DNA of 64,000 nt, taken from assembly GCA_946811185.2 (NCBI GenBank), contig OX328107.1, forward strand, positions 9,637,565-9,701,564. Direction: 5' to 3'. The notes below the pieces were generated by a model. The model was given only the letters and a program-made list of their open reading frames with translations, had not been told where the DNA came from and made no database searches. Below are positions 27,801-39,800 of the stretch, in pieces. Every line of letters begins with the position of its first letter. Positions within the stretch are counted from its first letter, which is position 1. The stretch comes from Hippopus hippopus (Eukaryota; Mollusca; Bivalvia; Cardiida; Cardiidae). Position numbers and translations under genes: made by a program.

Positions 27801-30800
27801 CATATTGTTTTTCCCCATGCATCCATCTGTCTGTCTGTCCGTCACAAATCGTGTCCGCTCTATAACTCGAAAACTTTTTAAGATATTTTGATAAAACTTC
27901 ACATATTTGTAAAGCACCATGAGACGAAGTGTCATGTTTAAGAACAATAACTCTGCCTTGTATATTTTTCGAGTTATTTCCTTTTGATTATTTTCCTTAC
28001 TCATTTTACATACAATTTTGTGTCCGCTCTATAACTCGAAAACCGTTGGAGAAAAATGACCATTATTTCAATTACAAATTGCCTTGGTGACATATCAATC
28101 TTGACACCAAAAAGGGGGGAGACATCTGTTTTTTTGTAGAAAAACAAGTTCTAATTAAAACATGGGATTGTTAGGTAAAGGAATCCAGAGTTATCTGTAC
28201 ATGTATTTGTGTTTGTTCTGTCATTTCAGAATGGGTTAGATCCAAATGGACCTGTAGATCAATGGGATATTGGTAGTGCGGATGACAACACAAAACGTTT
28301 TTATGGTGATTACTAATTTTAACTCTTTCACTACCAAGTAGACGATTTACACCTTTTCATTGGCTATAATTATAGTTCCACAGCAAGATGAAGAGAAAGT
28401 TTGGCCTTAATCTGAAATAAAGTTGTGGACAATGTAGATCAGAGATCAGACTGCATGTTCTGTGCAGTCTGATCTTGATCTACACTGTCCACAAAAGCCT
28501 CTGGTGTTGTCATCAGTAAAGAAAGAAATAACCATTATCATGCTAAATAAATAATGTGGACGTTCTTTGTTAATACTACAGATGCAGGTGTTGCGATTTC
28601 AAACTTGATTTGTCAAAATTTATGGTAAATAAGCAGACAGCGTAGATTCAAGATCAAACTACTTCTTCTGTGCAGTCTTACCTTAATCTACCCTTCCTGT
28701 ATAAGCAATTAGATCAGATTTAAGAGCTTTTCTTAGCTTTGGCATATAGAATTAGTCCAAATTCAGATATTTTGTACTTTCCTCAGGAATAACCATAATC
28801 CCACACAGTCCCGAGTTTTAATTGCCCTGATAGAGAAAACTTTTGAAAACGTGGGGAAAGGAGAAAATGCTGGTAACCAGCATTTTCTCCTTTTCCCACA
28901 ATGTTTTCTACCCTATCAAACACAGAATCATTATTTAAGCTACATTTAATTTGTCGTCTGCAAATGCTTTCAATTTGGTCTGGTCCAAGATTTTGTTGTT
29001 TGGTAAAGAGTTAACTGTTTACCAAGTGGCAAAACTTTAGACTGTCCAAATTTAAAGCATATGCAGATTACGTATCGAATATAGCTCAGACAATGGGATT
29101 TGGCCTTAAAAGGGTAGAAAACATTTTTGGAAAAGGAGAAAATGCTTGTAGTTTCTGCTTTTCACACAAGGTTTTCACACCCCCCCCCCCTCCAACCCTC
29201 CAAGGGGTTGGTAAACAAGGGGTTGTTTGATCAAGGGTTTGCCAAGTGAAAATCTGAACACATGCCCATTGTGTTATTTATTGCAGGGTTGATTCCAAAA
29301 AACATGCCCAAGTCCCAGACAGTTAGAGATGTAAAAAGGCTGTCTGAGAATAGAAAGAAAAAAGAGGATGGTATGTACATGGCCCAGCCTTTTTTTAGAA
29401 ACTGTCAAGGTATTGCCATGGCCCTGTCATCGTCTGTTGTTGTTGTTGTTGTTGTCGTTGTCATGCAAAAAGTGACATTTTCTCTTATCTCTGTTATTAC
29501 TAAAGACATTTACCATAAACTAGGGCTAGTTGTTCACTATCAAAAGCAAAACCCATACCAGAAAGGTAGGCTGCTCTTAACACATTTTTGGCACAGTCAT
29601 GCCCCTTTTGTACTTTATATTATTACTATAAAAGCACCCACAGCAGAATGTTGGCACCCACATGTAAAGCTTTTGATTTGTATTAGAGATGATGGCTTTT
29701 TATATCAGTGTGCCAGAAGAAGCAAGCTCATTGCGCAACAATTTGAGTCATGCTCCAGCAAAAGGGTGCTTAATGCATCTCCATGACCCATGGTACCAAG
29801 CAAGCCATCACATACTTATGGATCCATAATATCCGCTTTTTTTAAACAACCAACTTAATCATGAGGTAGACTGGTCCATGGATATATAGTAAATAGACCA
29901 AAAGCGAAAAGTTTCGGCCCAGGTCAGCCTGCGCAGTCCGCAAAGGCTGACCTTGGTCGAAACTTTTCGCAGATGCATTAAGCCCCCTTTTCACAGAGCA
30001 CAGCTCTTTTTTTTTTTTTTTTTTTTACTATACTCATGGAGTACGTCTTGTGTCATGTTGATCATTTCTGTTTCAAAAGGATGGTACCAAATTTGTCATC
30101 GGATCACTTGTTTCAGGTTGTAACAGCATATGTACTGAATATTTTGCCAGTTATCAGAATTTATTGATTACCCATATTACAATACAAAATAATAACGCTT
30201 AACTAAACAAAAAAAATTAGGCTCCACTTACATTTGCAGATGACAAATTAGAATGTGACTCAAATGATACCATTGTCTTGTCTTCAAAAAAGTAGAAAAC
30301 TGAAGCTAGTTACTAGCATTTTTTCCTTTTTCCCCAATGTTTTCAGAAACATTTTTCACGGGATTGTTTGATAAAGTGATAAATTCCATGTAAATCTACT
30401 TTGACCAATAATCTAATAAATCAGTTTATTAGATTATTTGTTACCATTATTTTGTTATTCATTGCTCCTACCATAATTTGTATTTTCTACTTTCTTCTCT
30501 GTTTTTCTATCCAATGACAAAAGATATTCCCATATTAAGGAATTATTGCATTTTGAAATACATGTATTAAATGTTTATGGACATCATTGATAGATGACAT
30601 TAATTTTAGAACAGCCTGTTTATACATGTTACTGTTATTTCAGACATTTGCATGTTTGCATCTGTAATTCTCTGCAATCTGCAACAAGATTGTTATCATG
30701 TAGTTTCATATTCTATCACCAATTTAATTCATGAGTTCTTCATTAGCTCCACTGGCCGAAGGCCAGCGAGCTATTGTCATGGCGTTGTGTCCGTCGTGCG

Positions 30801-33800
30801 TCCGTGCGTCCGTTCGTCCGTGCGTCCGTTCGTCCGTTCGTCCGTGCATGCGTCCGTAAACTTTTTCTTTAAAAAACTTCTCCTCAGAAACTATTGACTG
30901 GATTTTTACCAAATTTCACAGGAATGTTCCTTTGGTGGTCCTCTTTCAAATTCCTTCAAATAATTGTGTTCCATGAGGAATTCTGGTTGCCATGGCAACC
31001 AAAGTAAAAAACCTTTAAAAATCTTCTCCTCCCAAACCGCTATTTGGATAGCATTATTATTTTGCAGGAATGTTCCTTAGATACAGGTTTACAGAATTCC
31101 TTAAAAAAAAAAAGATCTGTCAAAAAACATGGCTTTTATGGGAGACTCATTTTCCTTTTATGGTATAAAGTAAAATCTTTGAAAAATTTCTTCTCTAAAA
31201 CTATTCATTGGATTTCATTGTTGTTCTGCAGGTAAGTTCCTATGGTGGTTGTCTACCAAATTGTTTCTTCAGTGAGCTAAAATGCAGGATTGAATGATAA
31301 TTGTTAAAAACTTCCTTTCGCCATTATAGAAATATCAGGCCTGTGGAGCGATACAGGCGCTCAAGCACCTCTAGTTTTTAGACATCATTTCAATCTGCTG
31401 ATTTCTCAATTCAAAATAATTATTAACCTTTATAGCACCAAATAAACAGATATTTTTAATCAAGAAATAAGACCCAAACAAAGACAACTTTAAGGTTGCT
31501 TTATCAATAGTGTTTCAAAAGCAAACAGTGCAGATCAAAGATCAGATTTCAAATTTTGTGTAGTCTGATCATGATCTACACTGGCTGCAAAGGTAACTTG
31601 AGTTGTGAAAGGCACCATAGGAGTAAAAGGAAATTGATTCACGAATTTTGAATCACTTTTGGCTATTCCATTTGTTGTTGATACATTTTGAAACTGAAGG
31701 ACGATCTGAACATTTGATTCATGCCAATAATATACCTTTCTCTTATGCTTTAACCGCCTATCAAATGATCCCACCTTTGTTTTTATGATCCCATGAGAAA
31801 GAAGACTTGAAAACATCATAAGAAATGGAGGAAACACTGGTTACAAGCATTTTCTCAATTTCCCAAGACTTTTCCAAATTCGATCTCCTCAGGGTCGTCA
31901 AAATTGTTTGTATAGGATTATTTCTTTATCACATGACAAACCCTTAGACTTGTCAAAATTCCAAGCATTTTGCAGATGACGAAATAAATGCGAGTCAAAC
32001 ATTGAAATTTTTTCACAGGAGGGTAGTAAACATTGTGGGAAAAGGAGAAAATGCTGGTGACCAGCATTTTCTTCTTTTTCCACAATGTTTTCAAAAGCTT
32101 TCTTTCTCAGGGTGGTTAAAACTCGGCATTGTGTGGTAAAGGGTCAAGGAAGACATGATTTTTCTTTTTATTCCAACCCTGTCCTTTTGTACATTTACAT
32201 GTATATATATTATATATCCTTCCCTAATATTTGTTACAATGATCCGTCTTGCATCTACTTCAAAATAAAATTTGAAAGTTTCAGTGGAGTCAAATTTGTC
32301 TTAGGAAGACACTCAAGGGAAAAAATGTAACTAGCCTCTGATGACAGGCGGTTGTGAAGATTATTTTGATATTGAAAATTATCTAATTTTAGCTTGTAAT
32401 GATGGTTGCTATCTTGGGCAGCCACTCATGGGAAAAAATGAAACTAGCCTCTATAGACAGGTGGATGTTTAATAAAGAATTTTTTAATATTTAAAATGAT
32501 AGTTTTGGAGCTTAGAATGATGGTTGTTGTGGGCACCCATTAAAGGGAAAAAAAGAAACTAGCCTCTGAATACATGTGGCTGTTTAAATGGAGAATTCTT
32601 TTTGTTACAAAATTACCTTTTTGGACATGTTAGTGGTTGTTGCCTTGCAAAACCATTGATGGTGAAAAGTAGCCTCTGAAGACATGTGGCTGTTTAACAT
32701 TTTAACAGACAACAAACTTTAAGACTTTTGTCAGAGTTGAAAACATTGAAAGACAACATTAAAAGTGGCTCAAAGGATGGAATTTGTCTTTGAAACTGAA
32801 AAAAACATTGTGGGAAAAGAAGAAAATGCTGGTATCCTGCTTTTTCTCCTGTTCCCTAAGTAATTTCGAAAGCCTTCTCCCTCAGGTGGTTAAAACTTGG
32901 GATTGTGTGGTAAAGGGTTAAAATAGAATTCTTTATAATGAAAATTATCTTTTGGGAAATTGAATGATTATTGCCTGATACAGGTGGCTGTTGAACACAA
33001 GTAATGACTAACACAGGTTTGACTGTACATGGAATTGATCTCTGTACCCTTTACCACACAATCCCACATTTTAACGACCCTGGGAAATAGGACTTTTGAA
33101 AACATTGTGTGAAAAGGAGAAAATGCTGGTAACCAGCATTTTCTCCTTTTCCCACAATGTTTTCTAACCTTTCAGAAAAAAACCCAATTTTTTTAGCCAC
33201 ATTTTATTTGTCGTCTGCAAATGCTTTCAATTTGGACCAGTCTGAAATTTTGTCATGTGGTAAAGAGTTAAACAGTAAATAAAAGCCAGATTTTGCAATG
33301 GAAATGGCTATAATTTGACCAGAATATCATGCAGTTTTCAGCATTTACAGTTCTAAACATTGTTGCTATAATTTCAAAATCCCAAAGCCTAGCTATCTGA
33401 TTGGGCAAGACAAAACATCTTGGTCAATCAGAGAGCTAGTAATGAATTCAGAATTGGAAATTAATTTAGAATGTTGGTAAATTTGGCCCAGATAGCATAT
33501 TCTGTGGCAGTTGTATGTCATATATTGTGGAAGCTATTGGATAACTTTTACTTAATAGTTTTAACCCTCTAACAAATAATCCAGTGTTTTTTATGAGCAT
33601 GAGATAGAAGGTTTTTGAAAGTATAGTTGGAAAGGGGGAAAAATGCCGGTAACCAGCATTTTCTCCTCTTCTCACAATGTTTTTTACCCTTTCAAGACAT
33701 AAATGGTCATCTGAACCGCATTTGATGAGCTATCTGCAAATGTTTTCTAAAACGGAAGAGTCTAGAATTTTGATGTTTAGTAAATAAATAACTCTATACC

Positions 33801-36800
33801 ACATGGCAAGTTGTAGACCTGTCCAAATTGAAAACATTTGCAGACGATAAATTAGATACAGCTGAAATGATGGGACTTGTCTCTTAGAGGATAGAAAACA
33901 TGGTGGGAAAAGGAGAAAATGCTGGTTATCTGCATTTTCTCCTTTTCCCACAATGTTTTCAGGAGCCGTCTTTCTCTAGGTCGTTAAAACCTGGAATTGT
34001 TTGGTTAAGTGTAAATAGCTTCCTCCTAACAGATTTGTATACAGAACTAAAAAGAAACATTTTTGTTTCTAAATTTATGTGAATACATGTATGACCTTGA
34101 ACTCTTTACCAAACGACAAAATTTTAGACTTGTCCATATTGGAAGTATTTGCAGACAACAAAATTTAATGCGGATCATTTGATGGGAGATGTCTTTGGAA
34201 AGATAGAAAACATTGTGTGAAAAGAAGAAATTGATGAAAACCTGAATGTTCTCCTTTTCTGGCAATATTTGCAAGAGCCTGCTTCCGCTAAGTTGTCGAA
34301 AAGGAAATTGTTTGGTAAAGGGTTAAGGTTTTTCCCTTCTGATATCAATGCTGGAGTACCCGGCACAGTGAGTATGAGAAGGCCATGGAAAAGGACTACT
34401 TACAGAATGTGATATTATCTAACTCTTTAACAGAATAAATTTAAGACTTGTCCAAAATGAAAGCATTTGCAGACGACAAAGTAAATGTTACTCAAACAAT
34501 TTAATTTTTCTGTGAAAGCTTAGAAAATATTGTAGGGAAAGGGGAAATGCCTGGAACCAGCATTTTCTCCTTTTCTCACCATGTTTTCATAAGCTGTCTT
34601 CATCAAGGTTTTGAAGACACAGGATTGTGTGATAAAGGATTAACCCTTTACCAAACAATCCCTGGTTTTAACGACCCTGAGGAAGAAGCCTTCTGAAAAC
34701 ATTGTGGGAAAAGGAGAAAATGCTGGTAACCAGCATTTTCTCCTTTTCCCACAATGTTTTCTACTCTTCCAAAGTCAAGTTTCAATTTTTGAGTCATGTT
34801 TATTTTGTCGTCTGCACATGCTTTCAATTTGGAAAAGTCTAAAATTTTGTCATTTGGTAAAGAGTTAACTCTTTACCAGATGACATAATTTAAGACTCAT
34901 CCGTATTAACCCTTTACCAAACTACAAAATTTTCAGATGGACCAAATTGAAGGCATTTGCAGACGACAAAATAAACGTTGCTCTAATGATGATTTTTGAC
35001 TTTGATTGGGTAGAAAACATTCTGGGAAAAGGAGAAAATGCTGGTTACCAGCATTTTCTCCTTTCCCACAGTGTTTTCAAAAGGCTTCTTCCTCAGGGTC
35101 ATTGAAACTTGGGATTGTGTGGTAAGGTGTTAAAAGCCTTAGCGGACAAGACAATAGGTGTGGCTAACAGGATCGGATTTCTATTTGAAAAGTCTGAAAA
35201 CATTGTGAGTGATGGTCAAGAGCATTCTATCCTTTCCCACAGTGTTATCAAAGACTGTCTTCCTTAGGGTCATAAAGCACAGGATTGTTTGGTAAAGGAT
35301 TGTCCTAATAAAATTATACAAAATGGTAAGTTAGTGCTTCATTAAAATGCATACTTAACCTTATATTTATCTGCCTGCCTAATGTATCTTGCATGTATTT
35401 ACTATATTTATAGATCCACCTCCCCTTCGAGTCGGTGTCATCCCTTCTGAATCCTCTGATTATACAGACTCCAACTTTCCTGTGTATGAAAATCTTCCGC
35501 AAACAAAATCTACATCCTCCTCTGATCCGTCTTCTGGTAGTGCCCCCTGGGCATCAGTTGCTATTGACAACAACAATCCAACGGGAACACAGCGTCGACG
35601 CTCCCTTCTCCATCTTATGTCTCCTAAACCTTTCAATAAAATTACCCAGTATAGCAGTGTAAATAATATATCAACACCTCATGATAACCCAGAAACTGAC
35701 CAATCAGATTCATTCTTAAATACTCAACCCATTCAACCTAGCCAATCCAAAGGCTTGGAACATAAACCTTATGACTTTGAATCTAGCCTGTTAAATGCCA
35801 GTCATACATCTACAGATCCAGTTATGCAAATGAAAAACAGTAAAACCCCGCCCCCTCCACCAGTCCGTGGAACAAGTAAAAGAATAACATTGGACAGTTT
35901 TCCAACATTCCGAAACCAGGTGCAAAAGAACGGAATAGAAATTCCACCACCGCCAAGAAATTATGTGCTTCCAGAACCTGTTATTTTGAACAAGAAGTCA
36001 CCAAGGAATTCTCGGACAATTAACAAGGAACGCTATTTGACGATTTCTAGTTCTCAGCCTGTAAAGTTGGAAAAAAATATACTACAGTCGCCAAAATTGC
36101 AAAGCCAAGCTGGAGACCTGATTTCATCAGTGAGTTCTGTTTCCATGCAAATTTTATATGTGATTTGTTTTTTGGTTGCTTTTTCTTTCCCTTGAAAACT
36201 TGTTCTGTACAGAATTGTTCCATTGACATACAAGTTGGTGGACATGATGCAAGACACATGATGCAAAACCATAATGACAGTAACAGAACAAGCCAGTGCC
36301 AGCTGTTAGAAAAGGGGTATATGTCGAGGTGTACTTATACATTGCTGGTTTCCCTGGATACTTTATTTAACTCTACAAAATGAATAGAAAAAAAATGGAC
36401 TGGTCCAAATTGAAGGTGTTTGCAGAAACAAATGATGAAATATGTCGTAAAAAGGGTAGAAAACATTGTGGGAAAAAGAGAAAATGCTGGTTACCAGCAT
36501 TTTCTCTTTTTCTCACTATGTTTTCAAAAGAATTCATCTACAGGGTCATTAAAACTCGGAATTGTTTGGTTGTTTGGTAAAGTGTTGAGCCACTTTTCCA
36601 TCTTGCGCAAAGGGTAGATTTTGTACAGTCATTGGATGTCAGACTTCTACCTCAGAGTCATTAAAACACAAGATTGGTTGGTAAAGGGTTAAGGGCCGCT
36701 GATCATTGTTTTGACGATGATTATGTGGGAAAGCAGCCAGTGGCTTGGAAAGAAGATTTCGCAGAGTACTGGTAAAAGAGACTCCAGGAAAGTATGGATA

Positions 36801-39800
36801 GGTGCACTGGCCAACGTGGTATAACTGAAATAATGTTGAAAACGGCGTTAAACACCATACAATTAATCATAAGATACCGGGTGGCCAACCTCTTTTTCAT
36901 TATGTATGAAAGTCAGTTTGTTTTTCATTGCAAACCAATGTCTAAACTTCGGAAATTAGCCAGTGGTTTGGAAAGAAATGTTGTGTTTAGTACTGATAGA
37001 AAATACATTGTCAGAGGCACTGGCAGCTATGATATCATGGCTGCTGGTACCTCTGATCACGTTTTCTCTGATATACTTTTGATAAATGCATAAAACAGAC
37101 AAACAAAGAAACTAAAGACAAGTTTCTTCTTTTCTCTATATCAGGTACCAGATATTGTGAAGAGTTCTACATCCAAGATGGACCAGATTGATGAGAGGAC
37201 TATAGATAGGGAAGTGGTAAGTACACCTTGTACTGAGGTATCCTTATTAGAAGCTCCCCCTCTCTCTCTAAATACATTTCCCTAGCTTTTGTCCAACTGA
37301 AAATGTACTTACCCCATGGTAAATCCATATCCATATATCAAGTTGAAATAAATCAATGGGAAAAGTTAAAACAAACTTGGCAGAGTCCTTTAGAATTAGT
37401 TCACAAATTGATGTCATTAACACTTGACTATCAGAATATACATACAAGTCCATTAAACGCCCAGTAAAGGCTAAAATATCAAAGCAGATGTCATAATACA
37501 TTTAAATTTAAATCATACCATTTAAAAGTATGAAAAGTATTGTGGAGATGACAGTCTGTTATCGTGTAGTCGGGCCATGTGTTAGCTGCTGGCACAAAAA
37601 AAAAAAATTTAAAATCAGGCAAAAAATAACTAAAAAGACACGGCTACCTGGCAGGTTTTGACCTTGTTTTTAATTAATTTCTCTGTCGGCAACTAACACT
37701 TGGACCGACTGTACAATGACAGATTGTCATCTTCACAACAATTTCCATACTTTTAAATGGTATGATTTAACACTTTACCACACAATCCCCACTTTTAACG
37801 ACCCTTAAAAAGAAGCCTTTTAAAAAACACTGTGGGAAAAGGAGAAAATGTTGGTAACCAGCATTTTCTCCATTTCCCACAGTGTTTTCTACCCTTCCCA
37901 AAACAATCATCAGAATTTGAGTCATATTTATTTGTCGTCTGCAAATGCTTTCAATTTGGACTAGTCTTGAATTTTGTCGTTTGGTAAAGAGTTAAATTCA
38001 AATGCATTTAAACACTGGCTTTGTTTATTTTTGGGCTTTATTGTTACTTTTTGTTACTTTAACATTAAAACTTCTGGTAACATAAAACATGTTAATTAAT
38101 TTGAAAAACAGGTGTTTGCTGACAATATACTAAGATCAGTTTGTAAGTCTATCAGGGTCCTCTGTCTGTCACAAACTTCCACATAATGCTTGAAATGAAA
38201 TTGAAAGCAACTTTGAAGGACATGTTAAATGTGGCTTAAATCAAGGATTTGTCTTCGAAAGAGTTGAAGGCATCATGGAAAAAAAGAGAATATACTGCCA
38301 AACAGCATTTGCTCCTGTTCCCACAATGTTTTCCTCATCCAATTTTCTCAGGATTTCCGTAACTGGATTGTGTGGTAAAGGAGGCTTTTGAAAACATTTT
38401 GGGAAAAGGAGAAAATGCTGGTTACCAGCATTTTCTCCTTTTCCCAAAAAGTTTTCTGCCCTTTCAGTAACAAATTTCATCAATTCAACCATGTTTAATT
38501 TCTCTTCTACAAATGCTTTCATTACAGATCAGTCAAAAATTTTGTTGTGCAGTAAAGGGTTAAGTGATACTGCTAGTTTGTTTTTGTATCCATGTATAAC
38601 TTGAGTCTCATCAATGATAATTTCAATTAGATCTTAATTTGAGCTTTGACTCTCTCCTTTCAGTTGTTCTATCCGCAAAAAGTAGAAATTCCAGAACGCT
38701 ACGTTCCCGACTCAGATGATGAAAGTGTAACAGAGGAAGAGAAGGAGAAAAGACGTGAAAAGGCAGACAAAATTAGGAAAATTTTAACACAACAAAGGTA
38801 CATACTCTTCTCCCATGTATTACGCATTGAAGGCACAATTTAGACACCAACTCTGCAGAAAAAGTAGAACATGTACTTACCTAGTAAATCCAACTCTAGT
38901 TTAAGGTAGTAGACCCCTAATGGAAAACAGCTCTTTCCACTATAATATTATCCTACAAAATTTTCTATGATTAAAAATGAGTATTAATGTACTTCTTTAA
39001 CAGAGCCTTTTTTTCGTTTTTTTCCTTCTTAGAATTATCATTTATAAATCTAAAACAATTGTATTCTCATTTCAAAGGGGGATAATAATTACCTCCCTTT
39101 TCAGGAAAGCGCCGAGCCCCGGTAGCTTAATCGGTAGCATGCAGGACTTGAGAACACGGGGTCCAGGGTTCGATCCCTGGCTACGATCCCTGGCTCGGCC
39201 AATTTCTTTCCAAGGATTGATGATAGTCACTGCGACAGGATTCATTCCTCTCCCACCGCTGACCATTGTTTCGACGATGATTATGTAGGAAAGCAGCCAG
39301 TGGCTTGGAAAAAAAATTGTGCAAAGTACTGGTAAAAGAGACTCCAGGAACGCATGGATAGGTGCACTGGCCGCTGCAATATAACTGAAATAATGTTGAA
39401 AACAGCGTTAAACACCATACAATCCATCTGTCAATTTCTGGAAACTAACAAAAGTACCTACAAATAATTTCAAGATAGACATCAAAGGAATTTCTGGTCG
39501 GTTAAAAATGTGCAAAAGTATTATATCAGTATAAATCATTATTTATCATCTAACAAGAAATTTTATTCCATGTTGCACTAGAAACATTAGGGGTCTGCTA
39601 CCTTAAACCAGTCACCATATACATATGTGCAATTTATGCAAAGTACCTTAACCCTTTACCAGGTGACAAAATTTTAGACTTGAAACCATATGCAGACAAC
39701 AAATTAGATGTGGCTGAAGTGAATTGATGTCTTTGCAAAGGCAGAAAACATTGTAGGGAAAGAAGACCATCCTTTTCCTCTATTCCAACTAGGTTTTCAA

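Noticed and set aside
29262..29786. 174-aa plus-strand ORF as a gene
   Set aside because: Only 29287-29370 is exonic with good splice sites; the rest reads into Helentron-like family f and family F repeat.
30790..30857. CRISPR-like or other regular short repeat array (CGTCCGT units)
   Set aside because: No spacers; it is a simple microsatellite at the 5' end of a Helentron-like element in a eukaryotic genome.
39111..39185. tRNA gene
   Set aside because: A and B boxes are present but there is no cloverleaf with a usable anticodon stem, and the sequence continues into a SINE body shared with six other copies.
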